This document shows positions 36,623 to 48,177 of a stretch of DNA of 64,000 bases, piece by piece. A program made the position numbers and the translations under genes. The stretch lies in assembly GCA_028583605.1 (NCBI GenBank), contig CM053325.1, positions 59,230,813 to 59,294,812 of the forward strand, read 5' to 3'. Below the pieces are notes generated by a model that was not told the origin of the DNA, ran no database searches, and saw only the letters and a program-made list of their open reading frames with translations. This stretch comes from Dastarcus helophoroides. Its lineage: Eukaryota > Arthropoda > Insecta > Coleoptera > Bothrideridae. The first letter of the stretch is position 1, and every line of letters begins with the position of its first letter.

Positions 36623-36722
36623 CAAAATTGTTGCATTTATTAGAATTCGTTTTGCAAATTTCTAATTTATCCACTACTAACTGTATTGATATAAAAATAG
36701 TACAAAATTAAAAAAAAAAAAA

Positions 36723-37794
36723 TCAAAGCAAGTGTTCGAAATTACTGCCCCCTGCAGCAATACATTGCTCGGCTCGTCTTCTAAGGGAACTCCTTACTCT
36801 TTCGCAAATGCCTGGTGTATTGTGAATCTGGTTGAACCCATTTTCAATTCGTTCACGAAGATCATTGATATTGTCAACTGGTGTGGAGTAGACGATCTGC
36901 TTTCGATGTCCCCATAAGTAGAAATCGAGTGGGTTGAGGTCAGGAGACCTAGCTGGCCATGGTATCGGACCTCCTCGACCTATCCATCGTTGATGATAGT
37001 TGTTATTCAAAAATTCCCTAGCAACTGCAATAAAATGGGCAGGTGCCCCATCGTGCATTATCCACATTCGCTGTCTTGTTATGAGTGGAATATTTTCAAG
37101 TAACACGGGTAACTCTGTTTGCAAAAAATGTCTATATGATGCTCCTGTTAACCTATGAGGTAAAAAAAAACGGTCCAATTATAGAGTCCCCTATTATTCC
37201 TCCCCAAATGTTAAGTGAAAAATGTTGCTGATGTCTCGACTGAATAACTGCATTGGGATTTTGAACTTGCCACTGATGCATGTTGTGAAAGTTAAGTATC
37301 CCGTTTCTGGTAAAACCCGCTTCGTCCGTAAATAATATGAGCGATGGAAAGTTCTCATTTTCGGCGATCTTATGCAATAGCCAGTTGCAAAATTCTATTC
37401 TTGGAGGATAATCAGCAGCAAGTAAACCTTGCACTCTTTGAAAATAATAGGGGTAAAATTGGTAAAATTTCAAAATTCGCCAGATAGTTACGTGATTTAC
37501 TCCTTCGTCTAAAGCAAGTTGTCTAGTGCTGACACATGGATCTTCTTCAACTCGCTGAAGCACACGCTCCTCTAAATTAGCAACTTCTGCATTTGGCCTT
37601 CCAACACGTTCGCCTTTGAAAACAAAATTTCCTGTTTCACATAAACGAGCATGAATTCTGTGGAACAATTTTTCTCCTGGTAGGTGTCTATTAGGAAAAC
37701 GTTCAACATAAAGCAGTCTTGCTTCAGCACGATTACAATTTGCAAGCCCGTACATTAAATGCATATCGGCCATTTCTTGATTTGAATAGTTCAT
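36723..37794 (-). pseudogene. DDE transposase, frameshifted
   Basis: The enzyme would cut and rejoin transposon ends at TA dinucleotides. The frame begins at the ATG at 37794 and the second part ends at the TGA at 36723, together about 356 residues, normal for the superfamily. The N-terminal part (MNYSNQEMADMHLMYGLANC, then PGEKLFHRIHARL) looks like a DNA-binding helix-turn-helix region. Catalytic motifs are visible: LFTDEAGF, MHDGAPAHF and SPDLNPLDFYLWG. About 41 residues separate the second and third aspartates. The two parts are in different frames and overlap at a run of nine A on the plus strand (37162-37170); the parts would be in frame with one base fewer. This is either a real inactivating slippage or a homopolymer assembly error. 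Other residues look intact. Confidence 0.9.
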
Positions 37795-38011
37795 TTTATC
37801 AAAATAATGAAAAGTTAAAAAACTACTACACTTACTATTGACAACAAAAACTGCTAAAGTTTACAGCTTACGACCAAATTTTATCAGTGACACAACGTCA
37901 ATCTCTGGCAGATATTGTCAAGTACAATTGTTTTCTTTACGATCAGTTTGCATGACGAACTTATTTTTTCTTATACAAATTAGTTAGAATTTCGAAGACG
38001 GGATAGAATTA

Positions 38012-38434
38012 TTTAAACGCCTTTTTCTCGGAAACGGTTACTTTTAGCGACTTTGAGAAAAAATACCTTTTTTGTATAAAAAATGTTGCTTTTTACGATT
38101 ATGGCACTTTTGTGTCGAAATATTGCAATACAAAAAAGTTACGGCAAAAAATAATTGCGGGCAACCCCCTACACACCACGCTACTGCTTATTTAAAAAAT
38201 ATGTTACATGAGAATATGCCTAATCCAATTCTTTAACTGCTTGCCCAATTTCATGACTTTGCTACTAACCGTTAACTTTTTGTAGTAAAAAAATCACTTT
38301 AGGGGCGCCATCTTTAAATGGTCATATCTCCGTTAGGAGGCAATTTAAAGAAAAAAATGTATTTCAACATTTTTCATATTTTAATGTGTAGAATATGCTC
38401 CTGAAGTAGCGGCCCGGACTTTTATAACACCCTG
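38012..38434. repeat. Right terminal inverted repeat of the transposon
   Basis: Inverted partner of 36200-36622, ending ATAACACCCTG next to the TA at 38435-38436. Confidence 0.92.
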
Positions 38435-38441
38435 TATATAA

Positions 38442-38758
38442 GTTTTTTTGTGGAATGGACTGGTCCTTCGTTATTTTCAAAAATTGAAATACAAATCTGG
38501 TCACCTGAAACCAAAAAATATTAAAAAATACAACAGAGGTTGCTCTAACGCGTTTCGATAACCTATCATCTTCAGAGAGATGCTGTATCCCTATGAAGAT
38601 GATAGCTTGGCTATCGAAACGCTTTGAGCAACCTCTGTTGTGTTTTTTAATCTTTCTTGGTTTCAGGGGACAAGATTTATATTTCAATTTTTGAAGATAA
38701 ATTTGTATTTCAATTTTTGCAGATAACCAAGGACCAATCCGTTCCACCAACAAAAAAA
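38442..38758. mobile_element. Full-length foldback element with two opposed hammerhead-like centres
   Basis: The left arm begins near GTGGAATGGACTGGTCC and the right arm ends GGACCAATCCGTTCCACC, its imperfect inverse. Each arm also carries TTCAATTTTTGAAGAT-type sequence and GGGACAAGATTT. The two arms each hold a ribozyme-like motif: one on the minus strand at 38543-38579 and one on the plus strand at about 38590-38628. It abuts the transposon, starting within about 6 bp of its right TA. Confidence 0.85.
38543..38579 (-). ncRNA. Hammerhead-ribozyme-like motif with intact core
   Basis: This is the best-preserved copy in the window. On the minus strand it has stem I CTCT/AGAG, core CTGAAGA, one extra T and stem II GATA/TATC with loop GGT. 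GAAA follows, then minimal stem III (A-U and C-G closing a GC loop) and cleavage triplet GTT. All residues required by the hammerhead core are present. The extra base between the core A and stem II is the main deviation from the standard form. Confidence 0.6.
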
Positions 38759-40980
38759 TTAGGTGCTTACATTTCTAGATTTTTTGATCCACATAGTATT
38801 TTTTTTTAATAAAAAACTTGATTTAGCCGAAGCATAGAATGCAGATCAAATTGGTTCCTTACATTATTTCATTTAGATGAATATTTTCGGAGTTAGTACA
38901 GTTGCACGCAACACAGTAATTGCGGTTGGAATCGAACATTTTAACGATTCCATAAACTGTGTTAGACATCGACTCATTGCAAACTGCGAATGTAAAAATG
39001 GATTCTACACTATTACTACTACTACACTAGAAATTAATTTACATTTCATGAAAAATGTGATTTTTAAATCCAATACACAATACAAATTTTTATTGATGTG
39101 GATTCAGTTTAACACAAACATATATTTAGAATGCTGATGAGAGTCACCGCTTGCAATTATCTGATATTCTTCTAAAATAAATCTCTTTTTGAAAACAAAC
39201 TGCTAATTGAATAAACAATTTAGTTTTTGCAATTTGCCAGAATTAATTTTAATAACAAAACCAAAATCGCTTCGACTGAAATATGGTATACCGGTTATAG
39301 CAATTTATAATGAACTCATTCAATAGCCAGCAGTCATTAAAATACGAGATTATTAAATTTAATTAAACGTGACAAATTGTTAACGTTAGCATGATGTGTT
39401 TGCGGAAATGTTGCATTTGAGTTCTGGAAATTTAAAAGCTGCCGTTCAGATGAAGCATGAAGATAAACATCCGCGATGAGTACTTGAGCTAGTCTCTGAC
39501 TTGAAGACAGAAAATCACGCAAATTATACTAACGCGCATACAACGTAGTGAGCTCGTAACAAATATTAAAATAATTTAAAGCGGCGGTTTGGTACTCTTA
39601 AAACGTCAAAATTCTTCGCTTGCCATTTTACAAACTAGGTCAATACTATCGCTTAAGCTAGGGTTTCCTACAAAACGGCAACGTAAAAGAACGGCCGTTA
39701 TTTGACCGCCGCTTTATGCGGCGGTAAGAAAAGCGTTGTAGTAGAGTACGGCGGCCGAGACTAGGGCTGTAAAATTGTCACGATTTGAGTTGTGTTGTTT
39801 TAATTTTCTATAATTTTTTTATTAGTCACAAATTATATGTATTTGTTGTTTTTCTTTTAGTCGACAAAGAAATTTTGAAACACGTGTCACTTCACTTTTA
39901 GTTGACAAAAATTATTTTTAGAGAGCGTATTTTTCTTTATTTTAGTAGACAAGGTTGTATTTTAGAGTGTTTTTTTTTTGGTTATATTTAGAGGTTTTTT
40001 GATCGGCATGATGTTTTTTTTAAGTGGCAACGTAGTTGAAAACTAAAAATCTGTCTCATGAACGTATAAAGTATGTTGTTTTGCAAGACAAAATTTCTCT
40101 CTAAAATTGATTACCTCTAATGATTCACAACAGATTTGTTCTTATACTCTAATTGCTTGTTTACAACCATCAGAATCAGTGGCGGCTGGTGACTTTTTGA
40201 CAGGGGGTGCGCAGATGCAAAAAATATTAGTTAAAGTTTAAGTGACCTCAATGCCGCAGCAAGGTATTAAATTTAGGAAAAACAAACGCTTTTTGTAAGG
40301 CGTGGTATTTAATGGTGTTTTATTTATTTATTTTCCACATTTTTATTCCAATTTTAACATTTTCAAACGCCTACCTAGTTCTTTTATTTTCACTTTCTCT
40401 TCTAGTGGAAGTATACCAAAATCGTTTTTTAATATAAAAATGCTGTTCATTTAAAAACACAATTAAATCTTCTAAAACCTGAAGCAGAATAGTGACACTG
40501 ACAAACATACACTTCAAATTTTCATGCATACTGACACTGTCAGAATTAGTGGTGGGTGTTTATTCAACCAAATTAGAACCAAATACCAAATCAACAAATT
40601 AATTATTAGGCCCTAGAATGGGCGCTACTATCTTTTTGTGAATAGCGGTACCATTGGCAGTTAGGCCTGTAAGCGGAACGCAAACGAATTCGATCAGCCG
40701 ACACGTACACATTTAGCCTTTATCATTTCACAGTTAAGTACTTGTTTTTAGGGATGCAACATCGTTCAAAAAAGCATCGATGTTTGAACATCGATATTTT
40801 TTCAATGATGTCTTAAACATCGGTATTCGGTATCGATACATCGATGTTTTTCTGATGTTTCTTAAATACAGGGTGGACCATAAATAATGGTACACAGAGC
40901 AATGGTGAATTTATCGAATAAAAATAATATGATTTAGCTACAAAATTCGGAAAATGTAGAAAAGGACATCAATTTAAAAA
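38759..40980. other. Mostly single-copy DNA with small element fragments
   Basis: No gene is recognised. A hairpin pairs TAAAGCGGCGGTTT (about 39576) with TGACCGCCGCTTTA (about 39704), perhaps a MITE. CAGTGGCGGCTGGTGAC at about 40186 resembles a hAT-type element end, but no partner end was found. GGGATGCAACATCG with clustered ATCGATG words (40751-40855) and ACAGGGTGGACCATAA (40869) also look like element ends. Confidence 0.4.
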
Positions 40981-43860
40981 GAATTTTTTCTCGAAATTTC
41001 GTCAAAATTTTGACTCTAATGTCGAAATTTAGACTTTTTTCTCGAAATTTTGCCTTCAATTTCGAAATTTCAACTGTTTTCTAGAAATTCTAAGGTCAAA
41101 GTCAAAATTTCGACTTTAATCTCGAACATTCGACCATAAATATACACGAAACCTAGGTTAGGCATACAATATTGATAGATGACGGTAGGATGTGTTCCGT
41201 TACTTCAATTTTTAATAACCAAAATTTCGACTTTTTTCTCGAAATTTTCAGGTTAAAGTCGAAATTTGAGATTAAAGTCGAAATTTTAACTGTACTCCTG
41301 GAATTTCGAAAAAAAAAAGTTGATATTTCGAGATTGAAGTCGAAATTTCGAGGAAAACTCGACAATTCGCCTTTAAATTCGAAGTTTCTAACATTGTTTA
41401 CTGGTTGATGGTCTTTCCTCGCCTAATTTCTTTGATTATTTTTTATGAAATGTCAAAAAAAACTCAAATTTCGGGAAAAAACTAAAATTTATAAAAATAA
41501 AATCTTGTTTATTACAAATTTTGGAATTTTGGAATTTTATAAATGTCAAAATTTTTAAAATACCCAAAATTTTGAAAAAGAACTTAAAATTTTGAGGAAC
41601 TTCGGAAATTTAAAAGAAAAAGCTGAATGTTGAAACGTTAAAATTTTCATAAAAAATTCAGGTTCTTCAAAAAGAGTCTAAATTTCGATAAAACTTTTTT
41701 TAAACGTCAGGTAAAATTTTGTAAAAATGCCAAACTTTATCAAAGACGGAATTAAAAAAAAGCGAAGTTTTGAGAAAATATCAAATTTTGAAAATTTTTG
41801 AGTCGCACTAATTAAAAAATAAAGAATTCGAAAATTTTTAAAAAACGAAATATTTGAAAAGATTTAAAATTTTCGAGAAAATAAGAATTTTAACAGACGA
41901 ATTTTGAATCGAAATTTCAAGTTAAAATTTAGAAAAATATCGACATTTTCATAAGTCAAAATTTCCAAAAATGTGGAAATTCTGAAAGAAATAGTAGAAA
42001 AGTTCAAGACAACATTTTAAAAAAAAATGTGAAAATATCCGATTTTCAAAAAAAAAGCGAAATTTTTTTTTTACTAATTTCATTTGAAGATAAATTGTAA
42101 TTTTGACCAAAGTAAAGATTTTCAAAAAAGGTCGAAATTTTGTAAAATAATCAAAATTTCAAAGAGGACAAAATTTTTAAATACTGAAAAATATCGAAAT
42201 GTTTAAAAAGAAAGTCGAAATTTTGAAGACAACTGGAAAATTTCAAAAGATGCCTTTCAAGAAAATTTCCAATTTTTGTATGAAAAAATAAAATTTTCAA
42301 AAATGCCAAACTTTTTTAAAAGTGGTTCTAATTTAACTTAAAAAAATGTAATTTTGGAAAAGTAAAGATTTAACGAAAAATTCGCAATTTTGAGAAATAG
42401 CAAAAAAATAGGTGAAATTTTGAAAAAATGTGCTTGAAAAAATCTGAATTTTTTAAAATAGTTGAAATTTTAAAATAACGCCAGACTAAAAAAAATAGTC
42501 GAAAATTTAAAAAACATTGAAATTTAAAAAGAAATCGAATGTTTTTGATAAAAAGAGAAATGTCCAAGGAATTTTAAAAAATAAAGATATCTAAAAAATG
42601 TCGAAATTTTTTAAAAAGCCACAATTTTGAAGAAATTAATAGTTGAAATTTTGAAGAATGTTGAATTTTCATAAAAAATTAAAATTTTCAGGAAAAATTT
42701 CAGATTTTCGAAAAGAATTCGAAGTTTTTATATAAACTCAAACTTTTTATAAAAGTCAAAGCAGTTTGTGAAAATGACAAACTTTTAAAAAAGCCAAGCC
42801 TTGAGTCTTAGTAATTTTCAAAAAGAGTCAAAAATTTAAAAATTCAACATTTTCAGAAGAATCCGAAATTTTTGAAAATCCAAATTTACAAAAAGTTCCA
42901 AATTTTTGAAAAACTAGAAATTTTAAAAAACGGAAAAAATACGAAAATTTTTAATTTTGAAAAATATAGACATTTTCATAAAAGGTTAAAATGTTCAATA
43001 AAAAGGCAAGACTTCCAAAAAACTGGATATTTTAAAAAAGTCGAATTTGGAAAAAATATTTTTGAGCCGAAGAGTACATTTGAAGTTGAAATTTTTCGAA
43101 CAGAGCAGACATTTCGAAATTATAGACATACATAGGAAGAAACTTTAACATTTAAAAGTTAAACTGAATCGTCTAAAATTTTCCACTTTAATCTTAAATA
43201 TTAAAAATGTTAACAATTTCGATAAAACTTTTAGATTAAAGTCCGGATTTGGGGAAAACAGTTCGGAAAAAAACCAAAATCTAAAAAAATAAAAATTTAA
43301 TACACAAAGTCAGGAAAGGTTCAAGATTTCTAAGAAAATTTGAAATTCAAAATGCAATTTTCAAATTTAATCAAGGAATTTTGATAAAAATTTATAATTT
43401 CTTGTATTAGGTATGAAGACTTATTTATTCGAAAATTGACAACTTTTTAAATATTCCAAATTTGGAAATTAGGTCTGAAATTTTGAAAATTCTGTTTAGG
43501 TTTTAATTTGGACATTTTTATTTCTAACTTGAAAATTGGTCTATTTCTAAAAATGTTTATCTTTTTTATGAAAATTTCGACTTTTTTTCTAGAGGTTTTC
43601 AATTAAAATACGAAATTAACAAAATTAAAAGTTCAAAAAAAGGAAATTTATGTAAAGTAAGTTGTCTTAAAGGAACAGAATATTTGAAGTTCAAACTAGA
43701 AATGTTGATAGGTAAGATTTTTTTTTTAATATTAAATAAATAGTAAATAATTGTGAAAATTCTGTTTATAGTTTAGAGTTTTGAAATTAATACTTTTTTA
43801 AAAATTCTCATTTTTCTTTCAAAATTTGTGTTTTTTTATAGGTTGCCAAATAAAAATATC
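40981..43860. repeat. Quasi-satellite, mainly A-rich orientation
   Basis: Starts with words containing TTTCGACTTTAATCTCG, then from about 41450 becomes mainly the A-rich form (AAAATTTTGAAAAAG, GTCGAAATTTTG). No gene is seen. Confidence 0.65.
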
Positions 43861-44027
43861 TAAACTATGAATTATCAGATAATTGTACTGTTTACATGCC
43901 TGCCGCTAAGCTTCAGTATCAATTAGTTAAATATACACTGCTGCCATCAAGCGACTAGTTACAAAATTGTGTGGTCCTTTGTACCATCAATATTAATTCT
44001 ATGCAACAGATGCCGCTAATTCTATCG

Positions 44028-46440
44028 TGATACGAAGGAAGAGGAAAGAAGGTAGAAGAGAAAGAAAGAAAATAGATGAAAAAAGAAGGGAAAAAAAGGA
44101 AAGAGAAAAGAATGGAAGCGAAAAGAAAGGAAGAGAAGGGAAAAAGGGAAGGGAAAGAAAGAGAAGGGAAGAGAATAGAAAGGAAAAAAAAGATAAGAAA
44201 AGAAGGAAAGAGAAGGTAAGTGAAAGGAAGAGGAGAGAAAAGAAAAGAAGGGAAGATGAAGAGAAGAAAAAGGAAGAACAGAGATGAGAAAAGAAGGGAA
44301 AAGAAAGAAAGAGAAGAGAAGGGAAGAGAAAGAAAGAAAACAGAAGGGAAGATAAGTGAAGGGAAGAGAAAAAAGTAACAGGAACAGAAGAAAAAAGAAG
44401 AAAAGGCAAGAAGAGAGAAGCTAGAAGATAAAGGAAGAAAAGAGTTAAGAAAAGAAGAGAAGAATTGAAGAGAAGGAAAGAGAAGGGAAGAAAATATAAG
44501 TAAAGGGAAGAGAAGGCAAGAGAAGAGAAAGGAAGAGAAGGGAAAGAAAGAGAAGAGAAACGAGAAGGGAAAGGAAGAAAAGAGATGAGAAAATAAGGGA
44601 AGAGAAGATAAGTGAATGGAAGGGAAGAAAAGGGAATATAAGTGATGGGAAGAGAAAAAATTGAAGGAAAAGAAGAGAAGGAAGAGAAGATAAGTGAGGG
44701 AAAGAGAAAACATTGAAGAAAGAGAAGAGAAAGAAAGAGAAGAAAAGAGGAGAGAAGCGAGAAGAGAAAGGAAAAAATAGATGAGAAAAGAATAAAAGAG
44801 AGTAAAAGAGAAGAAAAGGGCAGAAAAGATAAAGGAAGAGAAGGAAAGAGAAGATAAGTAAAGATAAGGTAAGTGAAGGGAAGAGAAGGAAAGGGAAGAG
44901 AAGAAAAGCAAGGAGAAGGGAAGAAGAGATAAGTAAAATAAGAGAAAAAAAGTAAAAGGAAGAAAAAACAAAAGAAGGTAAGGGAAGGGGAAAAAAGTGA
45001 GAAGAGAAAGGAAGAAAAAAGATGAGAATAGAAGAGAAGATAGTTGATGGGAAGAGAGGAAAAGAGAATAGAAGGGAAGAAAAGGAAAGGGAAGATAATT
45101 AATGAAAGAGAAAAAAGTGAAAGGAAGAGAAGAGAAAGGAAGAAAAGGAAAGAGGAGAGAAGCGAGGTGAGAAAAGAAAAAAGAGATGAGAAAAGGGAAA
45201 AAAAGAAGATAAGTGAAGGAAAGAGAAAAAAGTAAAAGGAAGAGAAAGGAAGGGAAGATAAGGGAAGAGGGTAGAAATGAGAAGAAAAAGAAAGAAAAGA
45301 GGTGAGGAAAGAAGGGAAGAGAAGATAAATGAAGGGAACGGAAAAAAGTGAAGAGAAAGAAAGAGAACGGAAGATGAGAGAAGCGATAAGAGAAAGAAAG
45401 AAAAGAGATGAGAAAAGAGAAGAGAAGATAGTTGAAGGGAAGAGAAGAAAATGGAAGAGAAGAGAAGGAGAGAGAAGAGAAATGGAGGAACGAGAAGAGG
45501 AAAGAAGAGAAAAAAGGGAAAGGAAGCGAGGAGAGGAGGGAAGGGAAGAAAAGAAAAACGAAAAACAGAGAAGAGAAAAGACGAAAGAGAAAGAGCAGCG
45601 AAGAGAAGACAAGAGAAGAGGAGAGGAGAGGAGAAGAGAAGAGAAGAGAGAAGAGAAGAGGAGAAGAGAGGAGAGGAGAGGAGAGAAGAGAAGAGGTGAG
45701 GAGAAGGAAGGGAAGGGGGGATGGGAGGGAAGAAGCGGATAGGAGAAGAGAGGAGAAGAGAGGAGAAGAGGGGAGAGTAGAGGAGAAGAGAAGAAGGGGT
45801 GAGGAGGGGAGAAGAGGAGAGGAGTGGAGAAGCAGAAGAGAAGAAAAGGGAAGGGAAGAGAAGGGAAGGAAAGGGAAGAGAACAGAAGAGAAGAGAAGAG
45901 AAGAGAAGAGAAGAGAAGAGAAGAGAAGAGAAGAGAAGAGAAGAGAAGAGAAGAGAAGAGAAGAGAAGAGAAGAGAAGAGAAGAGAAGAGAAGAGAAGAG
46001 AAGAAAAGTGAAGAGAAGAGAAGAGAAGAGAAGAGAAGAGAAGAGAAGAGAAGAGAAGAGAAGAGAAGAGAAGAGGAGAGAATAGAAGAGAAGAAATGAT
46101 AAGAAAAGAGGAGAGGAGAGGAGAGGAGAGGAGAGGAGAGGAGAGGAGAGGAGAGGAGAGGAGAGGAGAGGAGTGGAGAGGAGAGGAGAGGAGAGGAGAG
46201 GAGAGGAGAGGAGAGGAGAGGAGAGAAGAGAAGAGAAGAGAAGAGAAGAGAAGAGAAGAGAAGAGAAGAGAAGAGAAGAGAAGAGAAGAGAAGAGAAGAG
46301 AAGAGAGAGAAGAGAAGAGAAGAGAAGAGAAGAGAAGAGAAGAGAAGAGAAGAGAAGAGAAGAGAAGAGAAGAGAAGAGAAGAGAAGAGAAGAGAAGAGA
46401 AGAGAAGAGAAGAGAAGAGAAGAGAAGAGAAGAGAAGAGA
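44028..46440. repeat. 2.4-kb polypurine satellite (inverse of 27590-32028)
   Basis: Almost only A and G on the plus strand. Its reverse complement contains the same longer motif as the polypyrimidine tract (CACTTATCTTCTC, TTCTCATCTCTTTTCTTCC), so the two blocks are inverted copies of one family. The last part is pure pentamer: GAAGA from about 45890, GAGGA at about 46108-46222, then GAAGA to 46440. Long E/K/R frames on the plus strand and L/S/F frames on the minus strand are artefacts. Confidence 0.95.
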
Positions 46441-46445
46441 AATAG

Positions 46446-48170
46446 TTGCGCAATATGTAAGTGCGCAGCGGGTAGGTGGGCAATAGGTAGGTGCGCAGTA
46501 GGTAGGTGCGCAGTGAATAGGTGCGCAGTGTGTAAGTGCGCAGCATGTAGATGCGCAGTTGGTAGGAGCGCAGAGGGTAGGTGCGCAGTAGATATGTGCG
46601 CAGTAATAGGTGCGCAGTAGGTAGGTGCGCGGTAGGTAGGTGCGCAGTGAATAGGTGCGCAGTGTGTAGGTGCGCGGCAAGTAGATGCGCAGTGGGTAGG
46701 AGCGCAGAGGGTAGGTGCGCAGTAGATATGTGCGCACTAAATAGGTGCGCAGTAGGTAGGTGCGCGGTAGGTAGGTGCGAAGTAATAGGTGCGCAGTAGT
46801 AAGTGCGCAGTAGGTAGGTGCGCAGTAAGGTAGGTGCGCAGTAGGATAGTGCGCAGTAGGTAGGTGCGCAGTAAGTAGGTGCGCAGGTAAGGTAGGTGCG
46901 CATAGGTAGGTGGCGAGTAGGTAGTGCGCAGAGGTAGTGGCGTGGGTGCGCAGTAGGTAGGTGCGCAGTAGGTGGTGCGCAGTAATGCGCATAGGTAGCG
47001 CATAGGTATCGCAGGAGTGCGCATGGTAGGCGCAGGTAGGTGCGCAGTGACGCAGTGTAGGTGCGCAGGTAGTCGCATGTAGGGATGTGCGCAGTATAGC
47101 CAAGTGTGGTATAGGCATGCGCAGTAAGGTCGCGTAGTGGTGCGCAGTAGTAGTGGCATAAGGTGCGCAGTAGAGGTGCCAGTAGTAGTGCGCAATAAAG
47201 GGCAGTGTAGCGTTAGCGCAGTGAGTAAGGCGTAGTAGTGCGCAAGTAGTGGCATGGTGCGCAGTAGAGGTAGGTGTGCGCAGTAGGTAGTGCGCAGTAA
47301 GTTAATGGAAGGTGCGCGTAGTAGGTGGAAAGTGCGCAAGTAGTAGGTGCCAGGTCGCGCAATATGGCAGTAGGTAGGTGCGCAGTAGGTAGGTGCCAGT
47401 AAGGTAGTTGCGCAGTAGGTAGGTGCGCAGTATGGGTCGGTGCGCAGTGGATAGGTGCGCAGTAGGTAGGTGCGCAGTAGGTAGGTGCGCAGAAGGTAAT
47501 TGCGCAGTAGGTAGGTGCGCAGTAGGTAGGTGCGCAGTAGGTAGGTGCGCAGTAGGTAGGTGCGCAGTAAGTAGGTGCGCAGTAAGTAGGTGCGCAGTAA
47601 GTAGGTGCGCAGTAGGTTGGTGCGCAGTAGGTATGTGCGCAGTAGGTAGGTGCGCAGTAGGTAGATGCGCAGTGGGTAAGTGCGCAGTAAATAGGTGCGC
47701 AAAAGGTAGGTACGCAGCAAGTAGGTGCGCAGTAGGTAGGTGCGCAGTGGGTCGGTGCGCAGTTGATAGGTGCGCAGTAGGTAGGTGCGCAGTAGGTAGG
47801 TGCGCAGAAGGTAAATGCGCAGTAGGTAGGTGCGCAGTAGGTAGGTGCGCAGTAGGTAGGTGCGCAGTAGGTAGGTGTGCAGTAAGTAGTTGCGCAGTAA
47901 GTAGGTGTGCAGTAAGTAAGTGCGCAGTAGGTAGATGCGCAATAGATATGTGCACAGTAGGTAGGTGCGCAGTAGGTAGTTGCGCAGAAGGTAGTTGCGC
48001 AGTAAGTAGGTGCGCAGTAAGTAGGTGCGCAGTAAGTATGTGCGCAGTGTGTGGGTGCGCAGTAAGTAAATGCGCAGTGAGTATGAGCGCAGTGAGTAGG
48101 TGCGCAGTAAGTGGGTGCGCATTAGGTAAATGCGCTGTAGGTAGGTGCGCAGTAGGTAGATGCGCAGTTT
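46446..48170. repeat. 15-bp minisatellite, first array
   Basis: Units of GTAGGTAGGTGCGCA, with common variants AGTAAGTAGG, AGTGGATAGG and AGTAGATATG. It abuts the purine array directly. From about 47400 to 48170 the units are regular; between about 46790 and 47400 they carry many small insertions and deletions. TGCGCA is self-complementary. Because 15 is a multiple of three, frames with RCAVG or LLRTY pentapeptides stay open; they are not genes. Confidence 0.95.
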
Positions 48171-48177
48171 TTGTAAA

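Larger units (their letters stand above)
36198..38436 (-). mobile_element. Tc1/mariner-superfamily transposon, complete ends
   Basis: The element proper is 36200-38434 (2,235 bp). It begins CAGGGTGTTACAAAAGTCC, ends with the inverted form of this, and is bounded by TA on both sides (36198-36199 and 38435-38436), the target of this superfamily. The terminal inverted repeats are about 423 bp (36200-36622 and 38012-38434) and nearly identical; an early difference is GAGCC against GGGCC. Long, little-diverged inverted repeats suggest recent insertion. It encodes one transposase on the minus strand with a single frameshift. Confidence 0.93.

Noticed and set aside
46446..48170. CRISPR-like array
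   Set aside because: The units are contiguous 15-mers with no unique spacers, no Cas genes are present and the DNA is eukaryotic.
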